This document shows, one piece after another, positions 44,316 to 52,374 of a stretch of DNA of 64,000 nt (positions are counted from its first letter, which is position 1; every line of letters starts with the position of its first letter). Below the pieces are notes generated by a model that was not told the origin of the DNA, did no database searches, and worked only from the letters and a program-made list of their open reading frames with translations. The position numbers were made by a program, and so were the translations under genes. The stretch covers positions 682,001 through 746,000 of the forward strand of contig NZ_CP093362.1 in assembly GCF_023380225.1 (NCBI RefSeq). Direction: 5' to 3'. This DNA is from Apilactobacillus apisilvae. Lineage in GTDB: Bacteria; Bacillota; Bacilli; Lactobacillales; Lactobacillaceae.

Positions 44316-45947
44316 TTACATACGCTTGTTATTATCTATATGAATATCTCTAAGATCATATGGTGATCCAGTTGGGAAAAATTGAGTTCCAGTTACTCTA
44401 GGCTTAATTACAACTGGTCTGACCGGATTATAGATTGGAATAATCCCTTGGTCGTACATTAATATTTTTTCGGCATTAATTAAATCATTCCAACGTTTGC
44501 TAGAATTATTAGCATCATTACCTTCAGAATTTTGAATTAATGCGTCATATTTGGCATTGCTCCATTTACCATTGTTGTAAGATGCGCTACTGGTAAATAA
44601 TGATAAAAATGAAATTGGATCTGGAAAGTCAGCAACCCATGAATTAACCACCATATCAAACTGTCCACTCAACGCTCTACTAATTCTAGATTTAACTGGA
44701 ATATTTTGTGATACTACGTTTAAACCAGGTAATTTTTCCAATGCCGTTTGTAGATATTCTGTAGTTGACTTACCACTATCGGTATCATCAGATAATAAAT
44801 TAATGTTTACATTGCTCTTGCCAACTTCTTTTAATCCCTTTTCCCATAACTTCTTGGCTTCGCTTAGATTATAAGAAACGCCTGACTTAGTTCCAGCAGC
44901 AGCAACAAAACTTTTACCATTGTGGTTAGGCATTCCTGGAGAAACATAGCCTTGGGCAGGTGTAGATCCATCCCCTAATATATTTTGAGTGAATTGTTTA
45001 CGATCAATTGCCATTGAAATAGCTTTTCTAATATTTAAGTTTTTAAACATTGCATCTTTTTTCTCATTCATTTCAATATAGAAAGTGGATGCCATATTTA
45101 CACTATGTAGTTCTTTTGAGTTCTTGAATTGACCAACTTGTTGTTTACCAACCAAATTAGTTAAATCTAGCGCATCAGTTGAATATTGATTTAAAGCAGT
45201 GTTGGAATCTTTTTGAACGTTAAATTTAACGCCATCATATTTGATATTTTTAGCATTCCAATAATTATTATTTTTTACTAATTGCCAACTATCGTTAGTT
45301 CCACTCCAACCAGTAACTTTAAATGGTCCATTGTAAAGCATGTCATCACTGTTTGTTCCATATGATTGACCATACTTTTCAACTGTAATTTTATCTTCTG
45401 GATAAAATGGTGCCATTGCTACTAAGTATTTAAAGTAAGTTTGTGGTTTAGTTAAGCTAACAACTAATTTATAATCACCATCTGCTTTGACACCTAATGA
45501 AGAAACAGAAGCTTTATTTTCACTAATTTGTGAAGCATTTTTAACATGATCAAATAAATATGAGTACTGTGAAGCTGTCTTAGGATTTACAGTTCTTTGC
45601 CAACCATAAACAAAATCTTTAGCAGTTACTGGTTTCCCATTGTTCCATTTAGAATGACGTAAATTAAATGTATAAGTTTTACCATCTGGAGAAACTTGAT
45701 AACTATCAGCAACTCCCGGCTTAACAGTATTATTCTTGGCAGACATCATAAGTCCTTCATTACTATTATTTAAAGTACCAAAGGAAACATTATCGGTCGC
45801 CTTTGATGCATCTAAAGTCGTCAAATTCGTAGGTTGTTGCCATTGAACTAATTTGCTACTAGATTGTTCTTTATTACCACATGCCGCAAGTAAGAAAATC
45901 GAGGTCATGCTAACAGCCACAAGTCTTATAGCTGACTTTATTCTCAT
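44316..45947 (-). CDS. oppA: Oligopeptide-binding lipoprotein OppA (middle copy)
   Basis: Lipoprotein of 543 aa (MRIKSAIRLVAVSMTSIFLLAACGNK, lipobox LAAC), the closest relative of the copy nearest oppB: the whole YTFNLRHSKW-NGKPVTAKDFVYGWQRTVNPKTASQYSYLFDHV region is nearly identical. It keeps all receptor landmarks, including RKAISMAIDRKQFTQ and FPDPISFLSLFTSSASYN. GGAGGGA precedes the ATG. The copies differ in the central region, so they may favour different peptides. Separated by 157 bp from the downstream copy. Confidence 0.93.
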   Translation of the reverse strand: MRIKSAIRLVAVSMTSIFLLAACGNKEQSSSKLVQWQQPTNLTTLDASKATDNVSFGTLNNSNEGLMMSAKNNTVKPGVADSYQVSPDGKTYTFNLRHSKWNNGKPVTAKDFVYGWQRTVNPKTASQYSYLFDHVKNASQISENKASVSSLGVKADGDYKLVVSLTKPQTYFKYLVAMAPFYPEDKITVEKYGQSYGTNSDDMLYNGPFKVTGWSGTNDSWQLVKNNNYWNAKNIKYDGVKFNVQKDSNTALNQYSTDALDLTNLVGKQQVGQFKNSKELHSVNMASTFYIEMNEKKDAMFKNLNIRKAISMAIDRKQFTQNILGDGSTPAQGYVSPGMPNHNGKSFVAAAGTKSGVSYNLSEAKKLWEKGLKEVGKSNVNINLLSDDTDSGKSTTEYLQTALEKLPGLNVVSQNIPVKSRISRALSGQFDMVVNSWVADFPDPISFLSLFTSSASYNNGKWSNAKYDALIQNSEGNDANNSSKRWNDLINAEKILMYDQGIIPIYNPVRPVVIKPRVTGTQFFPTGSPYDLRDIHIDNNKRM

Positions 45948-46112
45948 ATATAATTCCCTCCAAAGTGAAAATATCCATGAAACATAATATTAATTTTATG
46001 AATACATTAATAAAATTCTACCATTGCTATATAATTAAGAGCAATGCTTTTTGTAATTTTATTCTAATTTTTAACAAAAATAGAGTTTTTATGTGATATT
46101 TAATGACAAGAA

Positions 46113-46145
46113 AAAATGATGCTCATTATGAACACCATTTTTATG
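46113..46145 (-). terminator. Possible terminator after the first oppA copy
   Basis: AAATGGTGTTCATAATGAGCATCATTTTTT: an imperfect 8-9 bp stem followed by T6 on the minus strand, right after the distal oppA copy. Confidence 0.65.
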
Positions 46146-47795
46146 TTATTTATTCACAAATGTATTTCTAAAATTAATTGGTGAACCAGTAGGCAATAGT
46201 TCATAGTTTTTTACTTTAGGCTGAATAACCATTGGTTGAACTACATATGTCAATGGAACAATTCCTTGTTGATTCATAATTATTTTTTCTGCTTGTACCA
46301 AATCATCCCAACGTTTGTCACCATTATTAGCGTCTACACTTTCAGCTTTATCTAATAATTTGTCATATTGAGTATTACTAAATTTACCGAAGTTATAAAC
46401 TGCTCCAGTCTTAAACAAAGACATAAATGAAATAGGATCTGGGAAGTCAGCAAACCATCCGCCAATTGCGAAATCGAAATCACCGTTTTCAGAACGAGCA
46501 ATCTCTGATTTTTTAGGAATGCTTTGAACTGAAACTGAAGCTCCAGGTAATTTTTCTACTGCCTCTTGAATAAACTCAGCAGTACTTTTGCCATTAGCAG
46601 TATCATCAGTAATTAGAGAAAAGTTAGCATTCTTTTTACCTAGTTGTCTCATTCCTTTTTCCCAATACTTTACAGCCTTATGGGTATCATATTCCACTCC
46701 AGATTTTACATAAGATGCATCAGCAAAGGATTTACCATTGTGTTTACCAATATTGTCAGTGACTATTCCTTTAGCGGGAAGGGAACCATCACCTAAAGTA
46801 TGGTTAGCTAGTTGATTACGAGAAATAGACATTGAAATAGCTTTTCTAATGTTGATGTTACGAAGCATAGGATTCTTAGCATGATTCATTTCCATATAAC
46901 TAGTGCCACCAATTTTATTAGCATGATAATCTCTGGTGCCTGCAAATTGCTTAACCTGTTGAGCTCCTACTAAACTTGTCTTATCTAAATCACCAGTTTG
47001 ATATTCATTTAAACCAGTATTAGCGTCTTTTTCAACAACAAACTTTATTTTGTTCAATTTGATATTCTTTGCATTCCAATATTCATTATTTTTAACTAGG
47101 TTCCAACTGTCATTAACACCAGTCCAACCAGTAACTTTAAATGGTCCATTGTAGATCATTTTATTACTATTAGTTCCATATGCTGAACCATATTTTTTAA
47201 CGGTTTGTTCATTTTGTGGTTCAAATGGCGTCATTGTAAGTAAATATTTAAAATAAGACTGTGGTTTATTCAAGTTAATGGTCAATTTGTATTTACCATT
47301 AGCCTTAATACCTAATGAAGAAAGTGGTGCCTTACCGGTATTAACTTGTGATGCATTCTTAACATTATTAAATATGTAAGAGTATTGTGAAGCCGTCTTT
47401 GGATTTAATGTTCGTTGCCACCCGTAAACAAAGTCCTTTGCTGTAACGGGTTGACCATTACTCCATTTCGAATGCCTCAAATTAAATGTATATATTTTAC
47501 CATCTGATGAAACATGGTAGTTTTTAGCAACTCCTGGAATTACTTTATTATCAGAAGATCCGACTAATAATCCCTCATTACTATTATTCATTGTTCCAGC
47601 ACTAATAGTATCGTTAACTTTAGAAGAATCTAGTGTAATCATATTAGAACTTTCTTGCCAACTAATTGTTTTATTATTTTCAGCGTTTTTATTTCCACAT
47701 GCTGATAAAAGAATTGAAGAAGCTAATCCAATCACCCCGATTTTAATGGCATTATTGATTTTTGAATCTATAATTTTACTTTCATTAAATAACAT
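46146..47795 (-). CDS. oppA: Oligopeptide-binding lipoprotein OppA (copy furthest from oppB)
   Basis: Lipoprotein of about 549 aa, the most divergent of the three, with SKINNAIKIGVIGLASSILLSACGNK as signal and lipobox (LSAC). All receptor landmarks remain (YTFNLRHSKWSNGQPVTAKDFVYGWQRTLNP, RKAISMSISRNQL, FPDPISFMSLFKTGAVYN). The start is odd: the only in-frame ATG (47795) touches its AGGGG, while an ATG with ideal spacing 8 nt further lies in another frame and stops after five codons. The N-terminus is about 10 residues longer than in the paralogues. A start error, a small indel or an unusual start is possible. Confidence 0.9.
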   Translation of the reverse strand: MLFNESKIIDSKINNAIKIGVIGLASSILLSACGNKNAENNKTISWQESSNMITLDSSKVNDTISAGTMNNSNEGLLVGSSDNKVIPGVAKNYHVSSDGKIYTFNLRHSKWSNGQPVTAKDFVYGWQRTLNPKTASQYSYIFNNVKNASQVNTGKAPLSSLGIKANGKYKLTINLNKPQSYFKYLLTMTPFEPQNEQTVKKYGSAYGTNSNKMIYNGPFKVTGWTGVNDSWNLVKNNEYWNAKNIKLNKIKFVVEKDANTGLNEYQTGDLDKTSLVGAQQVKQFAGTRDYHANKIGGTSYMEMNHAKNPMLRNINIRKAISMSISRNQLANHTLGDGSLPAKGIVTDNIGKHNGKSFADASYVKSGVEYDTHKAVKYWEKGMRQLGKKNANFSLITDDTANGKSTAEFIQEAVEKLPGASVSVQSIPKKSEIARSENGDFDFAIGGWFADFPDPISFMSLFKTGAVYNFGKFSNTQYDKLLDKAESVDANNGDKRWDDLVQAEKIIMNQQGIVPLTYVVQPMVIQPKVKNYELLPTGSPINFRNTFVNK

Positions 47796-47939
47796 CCCCT
47801 AAAATTAAAATTGACTACAATTAATAAAGTAACGCTCGAATTAATTGTTTTCAATCCTTTTCTAATCATTTTCTCATTAAAATAATTAATGTTAACATGC
47901 ATAAATGTTATAATGTATCAAATTAAGGAGGATGATTGA

Positions 47940-49208
47940 GTGGACAACATACAAACAACTGCAATCACAATCGGATTGAATTTAGATAATGAAGAGTTTG
48001 CTTATTCAATGCAAGAACTAACCGCACTAGCCAATGCTAATAATATTGAGGTATTAACAACTTTAGTTCAAAAATTAGATCATCCCGATTCGGCAACTTA
48101 TTTTGGTAAAGGAAAAGTTGAAGAATTAGCAACTGATGTCATTGATTATGATGTTGATATGATCATCGTCAATGACGAACTATCACCTAGTCAGTTAAGA
48201 AATTTAGAAAAGAAGACCAATACAAAAGTAATTGATCGGACTGGTTTAATTTTAGAAATCTTTGGTGAACGTGCACAAACCCATGAAGCCAAATTACAGG
48301 TAAACTTAGCTAAGCTACAATATCAACTACCAAGATTACACACCAGCGCTAGTCAAAGACTAGATCAACAAGGTGGTGGTGGATTTACTAACCGTGGTTC
48401 TGGTGAATCACAGATTGAATTAAATCGTCGTGCAATCGAACGTGATGTGACTCATATTCGCAACGAACTAAAATCCATTCAAAAATCTGATAAAACACAA
48501 CGTAAGCAACGTGATTCCAAAAGCATCCCCACAGTTGCATTAGTCGGCTACACTAATGCTGGTAAATCAACTATTATGAATAAACTAGTTGGTCGATATG
48601 GTGAAAATAACGAAAAACAAGTAATGGTTAAAAATATGTTATTTGCAACTTTAAACACTAGTGTTAGAAAATTAGTCTTCCCGGATAATAAAACCATGCT
48701 ACTTTCAGATACAGTTGGTTTTGTTAGTAAGTTACCCCATCAATTAGTTCAGGCCTTTCGTTCAACTTTATCAGAAGCAGCTAATGCTGATTTACTAGTT
48801 CAAGTTGTTGATGAATCTGACAAAAATAAAGACTTAATGATGAAAACTACAAAAGATACGCTAAAAGAAATTGGTGTCGAAAATATTCCAATGATTACTA
48901 TTTTCAATAAAGCTGATATTTTAGACGAACGACGCCCTGAAAGAGTTGGCGATAACTTAATAATTTCTGCTAATGAAGAAGATTCAATTGATGAATTAGT
49001 TAAAGTTATTAAAGAAAATAGTTATTCAAATTATGTTACCGCTGAATTTCTAATTCCATTTAGTAAAGGTGACGTAACTAGTTATTTAAATGACAATACT
49101 AATGTTATAAATACTGAATATGTAGCAGAAGGCACTAAAATTAAAGCTGAATTATCATCCGAACAAATGGATCGCTTAAAAGAATATTTAATTTCAAATG
49201 AAGACTAA
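47940..49208 (+). CDS. hflX: GTPase HflX
   Basis: Cytoplasmic ribosome-associated GTPase of 422 aa. The N-terminal HflX domain includes NVEV-like ANANNIEVLTTLVQKLDHPDSATYFGKGKVEEL and ERAQTHEAKLQVNLAKLQYQLPRL, then a Gly-rich linker (DQQGGGGFTNRGSGE), and the G domain has VALVGYTNAGKST (G1), DTVGF (G3) and FNKAD (G4). HflX can split stalled or hibernating ribosomes under stress. GTG start, 8 nt after AAGGAGG. Divergent from the oppA array; shares a terminator with the convergent exporter gene. Confidence 0.95.
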   Translation: MDNIQTTAITIGLNLDNEEFAYSMQELTALANANNIEVLTTLVQKLDHPDSATYFGKGKVEELATDVIDYDVDMIIVNDELSPSQLRNLEKKTNTKVIDRTGLILEIFGERAQTHEAKLQVNLAKLQYQLPRLHTSASQRLDQQGGGGFTNRGSGESQIELNRRAIERDVTHIRNELKSIQKSDKTQRKQRDSKSIPTVALVGYTNAGKSTIMNKLVGRYGENNEKQVMVKNMLFATLNTSVRKLVFPDNKTMLLSDTVGFVSKLPHQLVQAFRSTLSEAANADLLVQVVDESDKNKDLMMKTTKDTLKEIGVENIPMITIFNKADILDERRPERVGDNLIISANEEDSIDELVKVIKENSYSNYVTAEFLIPFSKGDVTSYLNDNTNVINTEYVAEGTKIKAELSSEQMDRLKEYLISNED

Positions 49209-49244
49209 AAAAAATGCTGCTAATAATTAGCAGCATTTTTATTT
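49207..49244. terminator. Bidirectional terminator
   Basis: AAAAATGCTGCTAA/TTAGCAGCATTTTT stem with flanking A- and T-runs between hflX and the convergent exporter. Confidence 0.88.
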
Positions 49245-50263
49245 TAGAAGAATATTTTACTAACAATAACAACAAAAACAAGTAAGAAAATTGAACTAAT
49301 AAATGAAGCAACCAATGGTTTAACTCCACGACTAAGTAATACTTTAAAGTTCACTGTCATTCCTAAAGCAGCCATTGCCATTCCTAAGAATAAATAAGCA
49401 GCGCTAACTAATGTTGATAGTAAGCTGGCGCTCATCGGAACATAGCTACCAATAATACTAGTAGCAATAAACCCAGCCATAAACCATGGAATTGGTAATT
49501 TACGTTTACCACTAGCTTCACTATTAACAGTGGTCTTTTGATACCAAATACCAATGATCACAGCCGCAGGTGCTAACATTAATACTCGTGATAATTTAGT
49601 GATAATCGCAATGTTCAAAGCAACTGGACCATCAGAACTACCAGTAGCAACCGCATGAGCAATTTCATGTAAGGATCCCCCAGCCATCACACCGAATTGG
49701 TCAGGTGTCATATGTAACAATGGTTTAATTGCAATTTCAATTAAAGTAAATACAGTTCCCATAATGGCAACAATTGCGACTGCAAGCACTTGATCTTCTT
49801 CTTTTTGAGCTTGTTTATCAGCATTTACTTTAATTTGTGGTGATATTCCCATAACTGCGGCAGCTCCACAAATTCCAGTACCACTAGCTGTTAAAATTGA
49901 AAGTTCTTTATTTACACCCAATTTACGGTTTAATAAATAAGTACCTGAGATCGTTCCACAAACTACTAAGATGGCTAATAAAATTGTTTTAACCCCAGAA
50001 GACATCAAGGTATTAAGATTTAACTTAAATCCTAATAAAATAATTCCTAAACGCAAAAATTTATTAGAAATAAACCCTGCTTCTGATTTTAAATTTTTAG
50101 TAATCTTAGGTTGAACTTGGATCAACATTCCAAAAATAAGTGCTAAAACGAGTGAACCGATAATATTTAAATATGGCATTCCTGCTAAATAAGTTCCAGC
50201 AAGAGTACAAATAAAAGTAACAATAATAGCTAACCAAAACTTAGTTGTTAATATTATTCTCAT
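49244..50263 (-). CDS. YeiH/YadS-type putative sulfate exporter family membrane protein (UPF0324)
   Basis: Integral membrane protein of 339 aa with about ten hydrophobic segments. RLGIILLGFKLNLNTL, SILTASGTGICGAAAVMGISPQIK and GVMAGGSLHEIAHAVATGSSDG are UPF0324 landmarks; the two Gly-rich discontinuous-helix motifs and the conserved HEIAHA stretch are present. Substrate is not established; family members are proposed to export sulfur-containing or other organic anions. Divergent from a LysR regulator with a 12-bp inverted repeat between them, the classic arrangement of yeiH and yeiE. Confidence 0.88.
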   Translation of the reverse strand: MRIILTTKFWLAIIVTFICTLAGTYLAGMPYLNIIGSLVLALIFGMLIQVQPKITKNLKSEAGFISNKFLRLGIILLGFKLNLNTLMSSGVKTILLAILVVCGTISGTYLLNRKLGVNKELSILTASGTGICGAAAVMGISPQIKVNADKQAQKEEDQVLAVAIVAIMGTVFTLIEIAIKPLLHMTPDQFGVMAGGSLHEIAHAVATGSSDGPVALNIAIITKLSRVLMLAPAAVIIGIWYQKTTVNSEASGKRKLPIPWFMAGFIATSIIGSYVPMSASLLSTLVSAAYLFLGMAMAALGMTVNFKVLLSRGVKPLVASFISSIFLLVFVVIVSKIFF

Positions 50264-50277
50264 TACTATCTTCCCTT

Positions 50278-50308
50278 CATTAATTTATATATTAAGTATA
50301 AATTAATG
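50278..50308. promoter_or_regulatory. Inverted repeat, candidate LysR operator
   Basis: CATTAATTTATA (50278-50289) and TATAAATTAATG (50297-50308) are perfect inverted copies around a 7-bp centre, lying in the 106-bp space between the divergent exporter and LysR genes. It contains ATTAATTTA-type half sites consistent with a T-N11-A LysR box. Confidence 0.6.
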
Positions 50309-50369
50309 TTATTATAAAATAAAATTATCATTATTAATAACGATATAAAAATAAGTTATGGAGAATAAA

Positions 50370-51242
50370 ATGTTAGACCAAAGATATATTACCTTTAAAA
50401 TTTTGTCAGAAAACAAATCATATACTAAAACGGCAAAACAATTATTCATCACTCAACCAGCAGTTACACAACAAATTAAAAGTTTAGAAAAAGATTTAAA
50501 TTTACAATTAGTTAGTTATAAGCAACCATATCTAAACATTACTGAAGATGGAATCAAGTTAGCCGAATTCATAAATAATATTAATATTCAAAGTGACAAG
50601 TTTATTCATGAACTAAAAGATCACCCCAAACAACGAAATTTAGTTTTTGGTTCTACTCGCTCGGTTGCTCTATTCATGACCCCTGCTATCATTACAAATA
50701 TCGAAAATCAATTTAAAAATATTGAATGTGTTGTAACTAACACTGATAAAATATTAAAAATGATTGATCATGGTGATTTGGATTTTGCAATTTTAGAAGG
50801 TAATTTCGATAAAGATAAATATAGCTATCATGTTATCAAAGAAGAGCAATTTATTTGTGTTACTAGCGTTCACAATCCAATCACCAAATACAAAGAAGTT
50901 AGGATTCAACAATTACTCAAGGAAAACCTGTTACTACGTGAGGTAGGCTCTGGAACTCGTTTCATTTTCGCCAACTGGTTAGAATCATTAAACATTACTG
51001 AAAATGATTTCAATAAAGTCATTAACATCAATGAACCAACAGTTATTAATCATTTACTAGAAGATGATTTAGGCGTGTCTTTTATGTATAAATCACTGGC
51101 TAAAGATGAAATTAATTCCGGTAAACTAAAAGAAATTCATGTAAAAGGATTAGACATCATTCGACCAATCAATTTAGTTGCCATCAAAAGTAATTACTTT
51201 AATGATTTATTAAAATTAATCAAAAATAACGATACCCATTAA
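50370..51242 (+). CDS. LysR-family transcriptional regulator
   Basis: DNA-binding regulator of 290 aa. The N-terminal winged helix is clear (YITFKILSENKSYTKTAKQLFITQPAVTQQIKSLEKDLNLQLVSY), followed by a PBP2-like effector domain (VFGSTRSVALFMTP..., LLREVGSGTRFIFANWLESL). ATG at 50370 is preferred, with GGAG 6 nt upstream; an ATG four codons earlier has no ribosome site. By its position divergent from the YeiH-type exporter it probably controls that gene and itself, as YeiE does in enterobacteria. Ligand unknown. Confidence 0.93.
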   Translation: MLDQRYITFKILSENKSYTKTAKQLFITQPAVTQQIKSLEKDLNLQLVSYKQPYLNITEDGIKLAEFINNINIQSDKFIHELKDHPKQRNLVFGSTRSVALFMTPAIITNIENQFKNIECVVTNTDKILKMIDHGDLDFAILEGNFDKDKYSYHVIKEEQFICVTSVHNPITKYKEVRIQQLLKENLLLREVGSGTRFIFANWLESLNITENDFNKVININEPTVINHLLEDDLGVSFMYKSLAKDEINSGKLKEIHVKGLDIIRPINLVAIKSNYFNDLLKLIKNNDTH

Positions 51243-51262
51243 ATAGGTATCGTTATTTTTTA
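51226..51262 (+). terminator. Terminator of the LysR gene
   Basis: AATAACGATACC/GGTATCGTTATT, a perfect 12-bp stem followed by T6, overlapping the end of the LysR gene. Confidence 0.88.
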
Positions 51263-51820
51263 ACATAATTTATTCACTAAAGCATCAATCGTAGCTTCAG
51301 CATGTTTTAAATCATTATTTTCGATCACATATGCTGATGATTGCAATTCTTTGGGAACTTTTAAGTCGCGTTCATATTCATGACTAGATAAACGTTGCTT
51401 AATTTTATCTTCGCTATCGCCACGTTCAATCATGCGATTTTTTAAAATAACTGGATCATTAACCTCAATAAAAAAGATTAACGCTTGATTGCCTAATTTT
51501 TCATGATAAGTAATAGCTCCTTGAGTATCCAATACAATTACTGCACAATGATTGTTTCGCCAAGCTTTCTCAAGGCCTTCATATGAAGAACCATATTTAG
51601 CCTTAGCATATTGAACATGTTCCAAGAAATGATTTTTAGCAAATGTTTCATCATTTTCAAAATAATAATCAACTTTATCTTGTTCATTTTTACGTGGTGC
51701 TCTAGTTGTATGAGTAACTACCTTGGCAACATGATAATGATTAACCAAATAATCTCTAATTGTGGTTTTGCCACTACCGGTTGCTCCAGTAATTACAATT
51801 AATTTATTTTCTTTTATCAT
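51260..51820 (-). CDS. Guanylate kinase-like P-loop protein
   Basis: Cytoplasmic P-loop NTPase of 186 aa. Walker A is ITGATGSGKTT; VVTHTTRAPRKNEQDKVDYYF matches the guanylate kinase TTRxPRxxExxGxDYxF nucleotide-binding stretch, and EHVQYAKAKYGSSYEGLE the YGT-type loop. It is close to Gmk in layout but differs from housekeeping guanylate kinase in many positions, so it is either a divergent GMP kinase or another small-molecule kinase. Its start codons overlap the end of the Nudix gene; ATG at 51820 or GTG at 51829 could be used. Confidence 0.8.
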   Translation of the reverse strand: MIKENKLIVITGATGSGKTTIRDYLVNHYHVAKVVTHTTRAPRKNEQDKVDYYFENDETFAKNHFLEHVQYAKAKYGSSYEGLEKAWRNNHCAVIVLDTQGAITYHEKLGNQALIFFIEVNDPVILKNRMIERGDSEDKIKQRLSSHEYERDLKVPKELQSSAYVIENNDLKHAEATIDALVNKLC

Positions 51821-51825
51821 TTTAA

Positions 51826-52236
51826 TCACTTACCTACAATGTATTGATTAGCTTTATCCAAAATTACTTTTAGGTTGTCATAAGTAAGTGTATTACGGGA
51901 ATCATCATAGCTTTGCCAAACATAGTCACTAATTTCTTCTTTTTGTAGTGTAATTTTGGGATCATCCACTTGTGAAGTATAAAAAGTAATCACTTTATGG
52001 TGGCCATTTTTCATATCATACTCAGCATCAATACTAAAATCAGTGTCAATTGTTGCATCAATATTAGTTTCTTCCTTAATTTCTCTGATTGCTGCTTGTT
52101 CTAATGATTCATCACCTTCAACGTGGCCTTTAGGAAACCCCCAGAAGTCACTAGTTGCACTTTTTTCTAATAAATATTGCGGTTTACCATCAACCATTTT
52201 ATAAACAATTGCTCCACCATCAATTTCAGTAACCAT
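51826..52236 (-). CDS. Nudix hydrolase (Ap4A-hydrolase-like)
   Basis: Cytoplasmic pyrophosphohydrolase of 136 aa. The Nudix box is GHVEGDESLEQAAIREIKEE (37-56), with the catalytic REIKEE glutamates intact; FWGFPKGHVEGDES is typical of bis(5'-nucleosyl)-tetraphosphatase-like members, which clear Ap4A or oxidised nucleotides. GGAGGGG precedes the ATG. The stop overlaps the start region of the guanylate-kinase-like gene, so the two are translationally coupled. Confidence 0.9.
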   Translation of the reverse strand: MVTEIDGGAIVYKMVDGKPQYLLEKSATSDFWGFPKGHVEGDESLEQAAIREIKEETNIDATIDTDFSIDAEYDMKNGHHKVITFYTSQVDDPKITLQKEEISDYVWQSYDDSRNTLTYDNLKVILDKANQYIVGK

Positions 52237-52374
52237 AATATCCCCTCCATATAATAATTACTTATATTATAGCATTATGTATTTTAAGCTTTAAATGATT
52301 AATAAAGATTTAATCCTCATTTGTTTCTAATTTACGATATAATATAAATTACATATATTTTTAGGAGGACTTTC

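Noticed and set aside
46020-46060. GCATTGCT hairpin upstream of the middle oppA as a terminator of the minus strand
   Set aside because: The T-run lies on the plus-strand side; on the minus strand no T-run follows, so it is at most a leader structure.
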